Source: Apostichopus japonicus (lineage: Eukaryota > Echinodermata > Holothuroidea > Aspidochirotida > Stichopodidae). Taken from it: a stretch of DNA of 64,000 nucleotides. Each line of letters starts with the position of its first letter. Position 1 is the first letter of the stretch. The position numbers were made by a program, and so were the translations under genes. Location of the stretch: the NCBI RefSeq assembly GCF_037975245.1, contig NC_092575.1:21839841-21903840 (forward strand). The letters run 5' to 3'. The notes below the pieces were generated by a model. It did not search any database. It was not told the DNA's origin and worked only from the letters and a program-made list of their open reading frames with translations. Of the stretch, positions 1 to 12,341 are shown one piece after another.

Positions 1-144
1 TTATTTATTTATCTATCTTTTCCATCTTCTATATATCACTTTCATAGCTGGATAAACTGTAGACCATGTTATGACACGCATGATAGTCTTGAAAATATGT
101 TAAAACATGGCGTCCTTCCATGATACTGAGTAGGCGACGTTAAG

Positions 145-178
<34 letters not shown>

Positions 179-474
179 AGCCTACTATAAATTAGATACT
201 GTCACACAAAATCATTTATAATAAAGTTATTACGGAATATGATTAGCAATTCATCAGAGCTTACTTATGCTTTTTACAAATTAACATAAATTTGTATTTA
301 TTTCAAATGATTTACAGTGACTATTCTTTTAATGGTTTGTTATGAAATTGTACGTAGCAACAAGGTGAGTATAGGCAGGCTGACAATGCGATCAAAAAGC
401 CCAACTTAACCTTAGTTTTCGTGATTTTTGCTGCAGTAGGACATCAGCATATAGTGCGACGGATAATATCTCAC
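1..474. other. Left edge; 3' part of the CATSPER4-like gene region
   Basis: No further exon could be supported downstream of the donor at 474. A short (TA)n run lies near 158-176. The remaining exon or exons of the channel may be off the left edge. Confidence 0.5.
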
Positions 475-2005
475 CTGTTCAAGTTCCGTATGTATCTTTC
501 TGTATTCTACTAGATTGTCTTCAATCGCCATCAGAACGATGATGTAATGTTCTAGTTTCTCTTGTGTTAAATACTTAAAGTCCTGAAGGATAAAACAAAA
601 ACACATTTTGCCGAGACACATAAAGACATTTGGAAAGCATAGACCACTTGTATACTTACGTACAAATGGACACAAAATAGTGTGCTTACGTCTACCAGGT
701 AATGGCATACGACTTGATCACGTGACTTGATCACGGTCAGCCGATTAATTACTAATATTACTAAAGACTTTCATTACTATTAATTCACTTACCCCAAAGA
801 AAAGCGGTTTTTGAGCTGCTAAATTGACTTTGGTCAATGCATCTTGTACACTAACAATTGGTACTGTCCTCTCGTAATCTTAGGAAAAAACGGTGAAAAT
901 TATTTCGATAAAATATGGTAAATAACCAACAATGAAAAGTTAGCTTGGTGTAAGCACATTTAATTAATTAAGAAAGCCTTAGTAAACAACAAAACAATAA
1001 AATAGTAGTATTTCTGTGATGTCAAATATTAAAATATTTGCTATATTTATTGAAGCAACAGACCACCCAATAAGTTTAATCAAGAGGTATTTAGGCTAAT
1101 GTTTGAATCTATACTACCCAACAAAGTTTCATTCTCTAGTCAACAAATGAGTCAACAAATCAAATAACATCCACATGTTATTCTGATCTCCCATAGACTT
1201 ATATTTATCAACCAAATGGCACACGAGCGCCCGATTCTACACAGAGACATGTTAACTCTAAGTCATCGTAATAGTCTTCATGAATATTCAGTGAGACATG
1301 CTATTCCAGCCGGGTTGGTACACAATTTTATTAAATGCTAATATATCTCTAAACTGTCCTTCCATATCATGCTTTAAAGCAGTCGTATTGATAGTATGAA
1401 CATGTTCCTAAACTTTATCTGGTAGAAACATGATATTCATACTGCTCATACGGTCAGTACGAGTGCTCTGAAGCAGGGCATGACAGTACAGTATAGCAAA
1501 CATTGTCCCCCACTGTGCGGCTATTCATAATGTGTCTCACCAGGATCGTCCTCTCCGATCGGTTTTGTCGCCAACAAATCTTCGTTTTGTTTATTTTCTT
1601 CTTTGACTTCATTCATAGCTTTGTCCTGAAAACGAAGAACGATAACATTTATAAAACAAATTGATTTTCAAGCTTGAAGGACATTGATTTGAGTCGGATA
1701 AAACCCAGTTGATCGATAGTATTTGGTATATTCAGTGTTATAAAACTTTATTGAAGAAAAAGTGGGAAAAAAGAAGAAAATACAGTTTTTAAACTTACCA
1801 GATTAGTTACAACAACTGCAACAACCAGATTAGCGAATACAAAGGCTCCAATGATGACACAGATGATGAAATAAACTCCACCTGTGAGGTAGTGACTCGT
1901 TCCCTGTCACAACCAAAATACAAAGAAAAGTAAGGACCATAGCTTGTTCCTCTTGATCCTTCTTAATAATTATAAATCAAGATATATCATGAAGGCACAT
2001 TTGAA

Positions 2006-2095
<90 letters not shown>

Positions 2096-4475
2096 TTATG
2101 GGTTTGTTGAATATACTTCGTTCTGTAAGTTTTTCAAGTTCGGCCTATTGATATCAGTACTGAGGTTTCCATTGTACATCTTTCCATACCGAAGTGAGAC
2201 CATGATAACCACTTTAATATCTTTTTGGTTAGTTGGATAATTAAACCTGAAAGTTGTGTATACGTTTTATCATATATAGGAGCATATATAATGAACAAGA
2301 AATCAAATCAAATAAGTTCAAATCAAATCAAATGATATAATGATCAAATCAGATCAGATCAGATCAAATCAAATCAAATCGAATCATATCATATCAAATA
2401 CATTTGAGCAAAAGTAGTGCGACCGATCATATATAAAATGATGGAGTATAACATGTGGTCACCTGAAATTGTTCAAATATCCCCATCCAACCGTCCTGCG
2501 TAACACAGATAAACAGCGAAAACATTGCTGGAATGAAAAATGAAAACGGTTAGACAAAGTAAGACATTATAGAAGAATGATAAGAAACCCTACTCTAAAT
2601 TTGTTATGAACAAGATATGAAAAATGTAAAAAAAAATCATTTCTGTTTTTTCTTCTTCTCACTTTTCATGGTTCTATTATGATAGGGGGATTACGGTGGG
2701 GGGGGGGGTGTAGGGATGAAAGGGAGACTGGGCGAGTGGTACTTACAAACAGAATAGTCAGAAGTTAACGGTGGTATCTCATCCCTACATATTATAGTAT
2801 AACCTCACGTCTCTTCTCCCTTTCTCTCTTTTGCAAACAATCTAAATCTTACCTGCACCCAAATTTTCGAAAAACTCGGGGAAATCTTTTCCGAAGAGGG
2901 ACACCCCAGCTACGCTTAGGACAACCATCACAATGACCAAGAGGAGCACTATGTTGGTCATATCTGAAGATAGAGAAAAGCTTTTATATAATAAATTCAG
3001 AGGGGGGTGGGGGTTAAGAGGAATAGCAGGGGTGAACTTCTCACAGGATTCGAGATGTGAATATAGTTTAGTGTATATTATAAGTTGTATGTATAATTCT
3101 TCACATTCAAAATAATGGGCTCAATTATAGGTAGGCGAATAATAACCACAAGAATAACTTCCAACGAAAGGCCTGATGAATTGTTCAATTATTGCTAATT
3201 AATGTAACGCTATATAGTTATATTATGCTAATAATCCTTCAACGAATCTATCTTACCTGGAATGGACTGAAATATAGTCTGAACCACCACAGACAGTCCA
3301 GTGAGGGCACTCACGCTGTTGACAGGAAAATGTGATACTTCGGCATACGTAAAACTTAAATGATAATACAAATAATAATATAAAAAAATAAGCAACGTTT
3401 GATTTTTCTTGTATATGTTTTCATTATCGCTGGCGAAAGTCAGCTTTTAGTCTATATAGACGAATTCTGACAATCAGAATTTAAGATTTGGTAACCATGA
3501 AACTTTTACCCAAATGCTGCTAAAGCCTTTACGACCTTATTCAAAGAGTTTTTCCACTACGCACCTCCTCAAGCTTCGAAACGCTCTGATGACTCGTAGA
3601 ATACGAAGAATTCTGCTGCTGCCAAGGAATGTAAGGGCTATAGGGGGAAAAATATATTAGAAACGAAAATTACCAATAAAACTTAAATACTGCAAGCCTT
3701 CCAAAAAAAAAACAAAAAAAAACACCCATATTTAACCCTTCATCTTCCCATCAGCATGTCACTCTATCTTTAAACTGTTACGCATTCTACGTTCTTCCGT
3801 GCGTATTTCACAAAAAGGTAGGAATTAACTAGATAACATTCAAACTAATAAAAAAGGAAGAAAATGCTCATAAAAAGGGGGGGGGGGGGTTGGAGTGGGT
3901 GCGGGTGAAAAAGAGGGTGTGTGTATGGGGGGGGGGGAGGCATTCACATTTGATGAAACATGCGCGAGCTAATCTTCTAGAAATATGTTGACGACATTTT
4001 TGCGGAGTCTAGCGATAACTCATGGAGAACCACTTTACTGTATAGGCTACAATAAGGGTATATCGCTAAACTTTATCGTTCAAATCCGTTTATTAAGTAG
4101 ATTGTAGACAGTAAATGCTGAAAGAATACCCGCACGTCTAATGTATACAGTTCTTTCAAATCACAATAACAATATTAAACATGTATAAAGTTATATCATA
4201 TATTGTGGGTACCGGTATATAGTAATGATTGAAAACATCGACTTAATACAGCTAAGACCTCGCATTTGTATTAACGAGAAGAAAGCTCATGAGGCCTTTG
4301 GGAAACAAACAACATTACCAGGAAAGGTTTCTGTCTTATAAAAGAAGAATCGATTGGCCTTCTATATGTGTAGCTAGCGTAGGAGGGCAGTTGAATGGTT
4401 TACATGTTGTGAAAATTAATTAAAACTGAACTGTGAGACTGTTATTAAGTTTGTGTGGATCACAATGACGGTTAC

Positions 4476-4552
<77 letters not shown>

Positions 4553-7500
4553 TATGTATATATACACACCAGAAATATTCCACTTCACGACCGGTTTCGT
4601 CCTTTTGGGACTCATCAGGCGAAGGTAGGAATCGAACCCCGGATCTTGTGTCACGAACCGAAGTCCGTACCACTCGACCACAGTGATTCTACTGGTGTGT
4701 GAATGCGTATAAATTGACTTTGTATAACTGTCATTGAGGGCGTATTACCCAAGTGTTATGATTGTACAGAGTGCACCCCTGGTGCTTTAATCTGACAATT
4801 TACACAGTATAACCACTCTTTGTAGGCAAGCCAAGCCGTAAATAAGAATTTAATGGGTAGCAAGTGGTATGACAGATATAGAGTAAATAAATACAGAATA
4901 ACACACCAGAAAAAATCCACTTCAAACAAAGCCAGTTTATACGCTTTAAAGCAGCATTTTGCGTTGGGTCGCTTTTTTCCACCTTTTTAACATGTGCATC
5001 GATTTTTTTAGATGTATCAATCATAAAACAGCAAACTAAGATACCATCCAAGTTTCACCCTGCCAAGAGCGTTAATTAGCGAGTAATTAACGATTTATGT
5101 CGATAACGAGTAAAAGTGTCCTCGACAAAGTTTTCATATCTCCAAATCCACTAGTTTGAATTCCACCAATCAGTGAATAGTATGTTTATTCATGAGCATT
5201 TTGCGTTTGGTCGCCGTTTTCTACTTTTTTGACATGTCCATCGAGTTTTTTACATACATAAAGTCACAAAACAGCAAATTAAGATATTAGCCAAGTTTTT
5301 CCCTGCCAAAAACGTTAATTGGCGAGTATTCCACATACAAAATTAATCGCATTCAGTTCCCAAACCCACTAGTTTGAATTCAACCAATCAGAGATGCAGG
5401 TTTAGTTATGAGCCGTTGCTAAAAATAGATTCAAGACTTTGCGTTGGTACAACCAGGGAGTTGTTATGCAACTGCCTGGTACAACTGCCATATAGACTGT
5501 ACACAAATCAAGCGTGGTGTTATATTACGTATCTGTCAATGACGTTCGTAGTGTTTAAATATTCATATTATGGGCGAGGTTTATTGGGTTCCCAACGGAA
5601 AATATCTTGGAGAACAACAAAGTTGAAAGTTGCAATTTTTTCGACTTTTATGCCACCATTTGAAGTAAAATATAAATAGATAAGCTAGTTATGTATGTCG
5701 TTATGGCATAGTGGAGTCAGTGAGGTTGAGAAAAATCATAGAAAAGGACGCAAAATGCTGCTTTAACACACCAGTAGAATCACTGTGGTCGAGTGGTACG
5801 GACTTCGGTTCGTGACACGAAGATCCGGGGTTCGATTCCTACCTTCGCCTGATGGGTCCCAAAAGGACGAAACCGGTCGTGAAGTGAAATTTTATATATG
5901 AATATGGTGTTATATAGTGAAGTGTTATATATATAACACAAATGCGGTATTTCTAGGATACTTACTTGGCCCCATTAATAAAGTCAGAATAATAAAGAAG
6001 TCTAGGACGTTCCAGCCGACCCTCCAGTAAATAAAGAATCCACTGAACCACTTCAAGAGTAGTTCTACAGTGAATATGGTCAGCACAGTGTAGTCAAAGA
6101 TAGTGAACAACCATGAATAGTCTTCGGACTGAACAAAGAAAAAGAAGGAAAAAAAGCAGAAACGAGTAAAAAATACATTATTTAGTCAATAATATCGACG
6201 AAAGGTTTAGAATTTCTGTAACAGTTATAAAGTAGTACCCTAATCGATCCTATATAATATAGTAACCTATAGTTTTAGCCAGTACATGAGCAAGACGTAA
6301 TATTACAATCACCCTGGTATAGACGAGGAATAGCAAACGCTTTTTTTAAAACTGAACTTCTCTGGTGGATATATTGGAATAATAAATTTTGCGCTTGCGT
6401 GGCCTGAATCTCTATCAAATATCATTTGTGTTCTTGCAGCCGACGGAAGGAGTTTGCTATACGCGAAGTATAGCATGTCCGTACGTATTTAGTTTCTGCC
6501 TGCATAACATTGTAAATAACGTCCTTTTAAATACCAGAAAGTGCGTGCTTTCCGCTACAAAAATCTTTGAACGATTTTGAGAAACCAAACTATAAAAACG
6601 ATTGGTCATTTGATTTCATCTGATCTAAATGTCCTCTCCGAATGATGATACTCAACTTTAATCACATTGTGATCTTAATCTTGGGTTGTGCCATACTATC
6701 GAACATTTCTTTAGTCTATATTTTAACTTTGGGACTTGAAAATTGAAATTGAATAGTATAGTCGAACACAGTAATGAAATAATCAATTCTCTGTTATATA
6801 TAAGTTAAAACTATTAAGTAAAGTTATAGAGGCACATTTTACTGATACAAAGTTGTTCCGTATAGATGGACAAGTCCACCTACACTCATTAGTCTCAACA
6901 TACACACAGTCTCAAAATGTATATTTTGAGTCTGAGGAGTGTGCGTGGACTTTCCATCTATACGAAACAAAATATGCCTCTAAAGTTGACTTAATAGTTA
7001 CGATTTATTACCCCATTTGTTCCTTTTGGTTGAGCACTGTCTACCAAGTGATGGTTTTACCTACTTTTCTTGTGTATTCTACTCTTTTAATATATGTTAC
7101 TTTGATGAAGATTCCTACCAGTTTCTCGTTGGTGCCGAGACCAATCAGGATGGTATTAATGACAATCACTCCCAGGATGAAGAATCGAAAAGCTGTTCCC
7201 TCGACCATCTGTCCTACTAGCTCCTAAGATGATAATAAAAAAAGACAATAAAATAATAACATGATAATCAAAATAGAAAGGAAAAGGGACAAAAATCAAA
7301 ATGAAAAATTTAAATATATTTTTGAATTGGCTTTTCAAAAACTACAAAATGCTACCAAAGGGGAAAGGAAAATAACATAAAAGAAATAGAATTTTTTTGA
7401 AACAGAGTGTAAAAAAAAAATATGGAAATGATTTTTACTATTAGATTTTAATAATTCATAACGGTTATAGTGAATGACGTAAAGTATGTGGAGTTCGGTA

Positions 7501-10500
7501 CGGGAGTGGAAGAACGGTGAGTGGAGGAAATTTATAATATCGGAAATGGGAAGAACGAGCTCAGTGTTATCCCCCCTCCCCCACCATATTAAAAAAGGAA
7601 ACAACAGCCAGATTACCTTCTAGAATTAATTAATTACTTTTCCAGTTGTGTGTAACGAGGGACAAGGAGGGGTTGAGAAGCGAACCCCCTTTTTGTTACG
7701 TCAACGACAACATAAAATCAGGGTTTATCTGAGTTGGAGGGTCGGCTCAATTTATAATGAAATGAAATGTTGGAAGAGCCTGTGTGTAGGCCTACCTGTG
7801 ATACAACCTCCTCAACTCTCTCGTCATCTTGGTCGACGACTTCATTAAAATCTTCTTCAACCTCATCATTGGCGAACATATCCGATAAGGCCACACCCTT
7901 TTGAACCTGGGGGAGGAGCGAGTCCGTGGATAAACTTGATAAGTAAATTAAAACTGTGGCATTATCGTAATACTTTTGTCATATACCCATGCATCGTTAC
8001 AATATCACTTACAGGATTGCATGGTTACAATATCACTTACAGGATTGCATGGTTAGAGTATCACTTACAGGATTGCATGGTTAGAGTATCATTTACAGGA
8101 ATGTGGTTACAATATCATTTACATGATTGCATGGTTACAATATCACTTACAGGATTGTATGGTTACAGGATCACTTACAGGATTGCATGGTTACAATATC
8201 ACTTACAGGATTGCATGGTTACAGGATCACTTACAGGATTGCATGGTTACAATATCACTTACAGGATTGCATGGTTACAGCATCACTTACAGGATTGCAT
8301 GGTTACAATATCACTTACAGGATTGTATGGTTACAGGATCACTTACAGGATTGCATGGTTACAATATCACTTACAGGATTGCATGGTTATAATATCACTT
8401 ACAGGATTGCAAGGTTACAGTATCACTAACAGGATTGTGGTTACAATATCACTCACAGGATTGCATGGTTACAATATTTAACGTTTTCGTAAGGAGTCAT
8501 TAACACAAGACTTATTCGAGTTAACATTGTATGCAACATGTGCTACTAAATGAGTTCACTGTTAATCTATGAATAATAACCTATAAAATTAATCTCATTC
8601 TTGGGAAATTCTCTTTATAAAAATAGGCGCAATATCATAAGCCACGAACGGCTCTCAAAGTTTCAGTCTGAAAGTAATGAAAGGGCCTATTAATAAATAT
8701 ATATTATACTTAGATTATTATAATTGTCGGTGGTTCAGATCAAGCTATACAATCATATAATATTTAAACAAACATGCTTAAAACAACAAAGTTTCTGGAA
8801 TAACTGTTCCCTAGGTTACTTACTGCCTGTGGATCGAATGTGTATAACCTTTCTATTTTCTCTCTGTTGAAACGAGGGAAAAAAAAGGGTTATTATTTTT
8901 GTATGATGTTGTAGATGTTTTTCGTTGTGACGAATGTTAGCTATGGGGCATATAGGGAAGCAATAACTATGACAGTTGGTGTAATTGCATTGAAATCATT
9001 TCCATATTAAAAAACAACCTAATGGATGATATTCTTCAACGTAATCGTGTTTCAAGTGACATGATTTATAGAAGTTTATATGTAAAATAGGCAGAGAAAA
9101 TTGTCTGTAAAATTATAAACATATTAAGAATGAGTTACGAATTTTAGGCAGACCAACAGGAATCAAACACGTGATCTTAGTTGCATTCTTCCTCAATTGA
9201 GAATGAATTTAAATATTTTATATTCAGTGAATTCTGTATTCAGAAATTCCCCAAGCCCGATTTCCCGATTTTAAAGCGATTGAGAATTGTGGTAACATGT
9301 TGAACAAGTGTCGACAAGTAAGGTAAGTTTAATGTAGTTGTCCGTGTGTCCATTTCAACGTTTCTCGCAATTCATATATACACTTTGGCCTTGTGGCTAA
9401 GATCATGTATAGTATCTGTTCCCCTTTCGAGGGAATTGTGATTCACACCCTGACGATGATCACACAGTCACAGTCTCGATGCAAGGGGACTGGGGTTTAG
9501 AGTCGTTCGGTTGTTTCGTTTTTCGTGACCATGCAGGTTCTTTCCTGGGGGACTTTTCTTAAAAAAGTATTCATATATACACCTTAGTACAACTTGAATG
9601 TTTAGTTTTCAAATAACGTTTGTGTATAGAAACTCTGTTTATTTTTGGTTGGGGGTCATAGGAGGAGGGGGGAGGGGTTTCTTTAGTATGATCGGGTGCG
9701 GATCGTGGTGGGTTTTCAACCTCACACAAAAGTTTAAATGCAGTTACTTTACACAATTGTGCATTTAGATCTAATTGCCGTGGAATGCACTCATTTGACG
9801 GCTAAAGTTTCATTATTGTCTCTGTGGGGGGGGGGGGGATATGGGGGAGACAAACCCCTCCATGGGAGTCATAACATACGTTGAGGAATATTACAGAAAT
9901 TACTGCAGTGAACCAGGAATGAAGTGGGATCTTGTTGGTCATTGAGACGTACCTTTCATTGATGTGTACTTAATTGTTAGGCAGGTTGTAGCGAATTTAG
10001 CTAGTTTGGTTAAAGTAAAAGACTTGCGCTGTTTCAATACACTTGAATTACTGTTACTACATTAAAATTGCATTGAAAAAGAAATTGTGCTTACACATGG
10101 TCGATTTGCTTCTTAAATCTGTTGGCAAATTTTACCCGGAGTCCAAACTGTCAAATACAAACAATAAGGAAGCATGTTATAAAATGAAACGAAAACATTA
10201 ACAGGTTAGACAAACTGTAAAGTACAAGCAGTAGAGGAACGGGAACAAGATTCCAAACTGTAAACATAAAGCAGGAAAAAAAGAGGAAGGGAAGACAGTT
10301 ATAAAACGAAATACAAACAATAACCTGTATTCATATGGTGCTACAATTTACTCCGATAGAATAACATTATAAGAGGCCGAGGGGGGTTATCTAGACGAGA
10401 ATGCGTGGATAGATTTATTCAATTAAAATTGTTTCAAATAGAGGTCGCTGTTCATTCTTTATGTCATTGACGCAGGATAGCGGTGATGACGAGCTCGCTG

Positions 10501-11624
10501 ATGTTGCCCAGTGGTTTACTTCTGTCCTTCAGCTATGTGATTCCATCGATGGTTTGATCAGATTGTACCAGCAATAGTAAGAATCATATACTTGTGACGA
10601 TGGGAAGTCCAACTGCTCGAAGCAAGAACAAATGCCATAACTTCTCGCTCGAGTTTGAAATGTACAGTATAACTCCTCTACATGAGCTGAAATAGTTCAT
10701 GGAAATGTTTCAAAATATCAAATGATTCTATATTCCAATGTACAGTCATTTTAGTCGTTTTTCGTTAAGGTTTCGTAGATTCAAATTGCGTTTGAAAAAG
10801 TGGTTACAACATGACTTCCAAACGCGGCCAAATAAAGTGTCTATACGTGCCGATAATTATGTATAACGCACGGTAAGCAAATTTAGGGAATACGCAGGTT
10901 ATCAGCTGCACCGTCGTACATATTTAGTAATATAAGTATAATCAGGACATTTAAGGGTGCAGCAAACATTCACAGCAATTAACCTATTTCTCTCTTTTTC
11001 TACCCTAATGCATACACTGATACGTGCTATCGAGAAGTTTAAATGTCTTATTTTGCGGAAGCCTTTACTACAACTCATATGCTGTTGCTCAACGACTTTG
11101 TTAAACTTACGAAATGTTTTATATATAAAAGTGGCAAAAGTGCCTAATATTAGGCTACATAGAGGACTTTTAACGCCCAGAAATTACGTAAAGAATTTAT
11201 TGATGCCAGTTTCAAGGTAATTTCATATTCTCGAAGTTGGTACTAACGTCACGAACAATGAGCACCATCTTGTATGTACATACATACAGACAAACATACA
11301 TACACGCTCGCACACATACATGCACGCATACACGCGTACATACATACACACATACATACACATGCCTACAAACATAACATTTGATTGTGAAGCGACTATT
11401 GATCCATCTTAACATTGCTTACGTTGCTCCATGCTTAAACTATGTTTGCATGTTATTAATTCTTAAGCATGAATATGTTATTGACATGTATAAAATCGTG
11501 TACTTACGCCTCCTACCTTCTTGAAAGTTCCTGGTACACCGGCTGCATTGGCTGTAGCTTGACGAGCCCTTGTGGGTTGCGTTTCCTCCGCGATACTTCC
11601 ATCTGAACCACTCAATACCGACAT
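475..11624 (-). CDS. CATSPER4: CatSper cation channel pore subunit, CATSPER4-like (3' end possibly outside window)
   Basis: Sperm-flagellum Ca2+ channel alpha subunit. Minus-strand exons, 5' to 3': 11624-11508 (start [10 protein letters not shown]), 10147-10095, 8863-8824, 7906-7796 (acidic), 7220-7119 (S1, [14 protein letters not shown]), 6128-5966 (S2-S3, [18 protein letters not shown] then WNVLDFF), 3637-3565 (S4, [16 protein letters not shown]), 3315-3257 (S4-S5), 2963-2853 (S5), 2527-2463 (pore, TQDGW filter motif), 1903-1799 (S6, [17 protein letters not shown]), 1625-1541, 878-793 and 582-475 ([18 protein letters not shown]). All junctions are GT/AG and all phases agree, giving about 426 residues. 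Single six-helix unit, the filter sequence and the C-terminal helix resemble vertebrate CATSPER4 (about 470 aa) better than CATSPER1-3. The last exon ends at a GTGAG donor, so the stop codon probably lies beyond base 1. Introns are rich in repeats. Family call is strong; the subunit call is inference from remembered sequences. Confidence 0.9.
2014..2088. repeat. (TA)n microsatellite
   Basis: About 75 bp of nearly perfect TA in an intron of the CATSPER4-like gene. The long Tyr-Ile open frame over it is an artefact of the repeat. Confidence 0.95.
2303..2398. repeat. (AAATC)n-type pentanucleotide repeat
   Basis: Runs of CAAAT and CAGAT pentamers with interruptions, intronic in the CATSPER4-like gene. 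No other function visible. Confidence 0.8.
4478..4548. repeat. (TA)n microsatellite next to SINE tail
   Basis: About 70 bp of TA directly beside the tail of the tRNA-derived SINE at 4,570-4,700, suggesting that the array grew from the SINE tail. Confidence 0.9.
4570..4700 (-). mobile_element. tRNA-derived SINE, copy a
   Basis: Read on the minus strand it has a tRNA-like region with an A-box-like GTGGTCGAGTGGTACGG and B box GGTTCGATTCC, then a conserved tail GACGAAACCGGTCGTGAAGT next to a (TA)n array at 4,478-4,548. The same element appears in opposite orientation at 5,766. It lies in a CATSPER4-like intron. Confidence 0.7.
4950..5400. repeat. Tandem duplication of about 240 bp
   Basis: GCATTTTGCGTTGGGTCGC at about 4,952 recurs as GCATTTTGCGTTTGGTCGCC at about 5,199, and both copies continue through CCTGCCAA-A-CGTTAATT and CACTAGTTTGAATTC-ACCAA to about 5,400. 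It is intronic. No coding content seen. Confidence 0.7.
5446..5485. repeat. Short palindromic insert flanked by direct repeats, site 1
   Basis: Core 5454-5479 starts CAGGGAGTTGTTATGCAACT and ends GCCTGG, an imperfect hairpin. It is bounded by GGTACAAC on the left and an overlapping GGTACAAC on the right. A near-identical core occurs at 40,498-40,523. Confidence 0.55.
5766..5895 (+). mobile_element. tRNA-derived SINE, copy b
   Basis: Plus-strand copy of the element at 4,570-4,700: CACTGTGGTCGAGTGGTACG, B box GGTTCGATTCC, and the tail ending GAAACCGGTCGTGAAGTG, followed by short TATATA sequence. The two copies enclose about 1 kb as an inverted pair. Confidence 0.7.
6827..6982. mobile_element. 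Palindromic MITE-like element
   Basis: The left arm starts TAGAGGCACATTTT and the right arm ends AAAATATGCCTCTA. The arms continue as imperfect inverted repeats through CGTATAGATGGA and AGTCCAC, making almost the whole 156 bp one hairpin. TA sits at both ends, in keeping with a Tc1/mariner-type target site. It lies in a CATSPER4-like intron. Confidence 0.55.
7990..8474. repeat. 28-bp minisatellite, about 17 units
   Basis: Unit GGTTACAATATCACTTACAG plus GATTGCAT, with few variants (GGTTACAGGATCAC, GGTTAGAGTATCAC). It lies in the CATSPER4-like intron between the exons at 8824-8863 and 7796-7906. It is open in several frames because 28 bp repeats cycle through frames without stops; this is not evidence of coding. 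On the minus strand most units contain CCTGTAAGTGAT. Confidence 0.9.
9384..9570 (+). mobile_element. SINE with U2 snRNA-like head, copy 1
   Basis: Starts TTTGGCCTTGTGGCTAAGAT, a slightly worn version of the U2-like head, followed by the same body as the copy at 44,544 (GACGATGATCACACAGTCAC, TCGATGCAAGG, GACTTTTCTTAAA). It sits antisense in a CATSPER4-like intron. The two copies differ by scattered substitutions and small indels, consistent with old independent insertions. Confidence 0.7.
10765..10828. repeat. Dispersed 64-bp repeat also found at a duplication breakpoint
   Basis: Contains CGTAGATTCAAATTGCGTTTG and TGGTTACAACATGACTTCC, closely matched at 53,186-53,248. That second copy ends exactly where the 53-64 kb duplicated segment begins. 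Confidence 0.65.
11268..11362. repeat. (CATA)n-like simple repeat
   Basis: CATACATA and CACGC variants in the first intron of the CATSPER4-like gene. No other signal. Confidence 0.8.
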
Positions 11625-12341
11625 GCTGTTATTCAAGCCCGTAACTTAGAATTTTCGTTTTAATTTCTTCCAATCACACTTTCATTAAACCGTCAAGCAG
11701 CACATGACATTCTTTAACATAAGACGTAGTTAGTTATGCCTACTCTTTTCTTTGTGCATGTATGGTTAATACGTGGAACATTTTAAGTTAATGCGCGAAT
11801 GCATATGGCGCACGTGCGCGCTTTGTTGTATTTGCCTAGTTATGATTGTGTTACAGCGCGCCCGTTCGGCGATAATCAACATGATCATATCTTTGACCGT
11901 TACAACCAGAGGCGCTGTTCAATATCTTGGCTCTAGATATATCATCCCGTCTACGACCTTGCATGTTCATTGTAACATAAATCTTCGTGTGTGTTTGTAT
12001 ATGTACATGTACGTAGTGCAGGAAACAAAGCTATTTCTAGAGCGATGAATTTCAGTGCGCCTTTATCGTATCAATTGAAATGCACAGCTCAATGTGAACG
12101 CACAACGCACCAAAGATATAATACTGCGCCAAACGCGCTGTTACAGATCTCAGAACCGTAGAGCAAGACAAGCAAAACGCAATTCATGACGCCTTGGACG
12201 ATATCGTCACAATAATATTTTCTAATCGACGCAAACAAAACTTTGCTTGAGTATCATTTGTATTTATATTGCGCTGTATAAAAACAGCGCTAGGTTATAT
12301 TACTTTATCGTCTGAAATCTGGACGCATTTATAGAATAAAA
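11625..12341. promoter_or_regulatory. Shared intergenic region between divergent CATSPER4-like and CFAP97D1-like genes
   Basis: 717 bp separate the two ATGs. The stretch is locally richer in CG dinucleotides than its surroundings (for example around 11,790-11,870 and 12,125-12,240) and contains no exon-like sequence that I can support. Because both flanking genes are read outward, it must hold the 5' UTRs and probably a bidirectional promoter. I did not find a clear RFX X-box or TATA box by eye. Confidence 0.6.

Noticed and set aside
7990-8474. CRISPR-like array
   Set aside because: There are no variable spacers; units are contiguous 28-bp tandem copies in a eukaryotic intron.
7936-8481. 181-residue open frame with repeated [12 protein letters not shown]-like units
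   Set aside because: It arises from the 28-bp minisatellite, and several frames are open at once. It is antisense to the CATSPER4-like intron.
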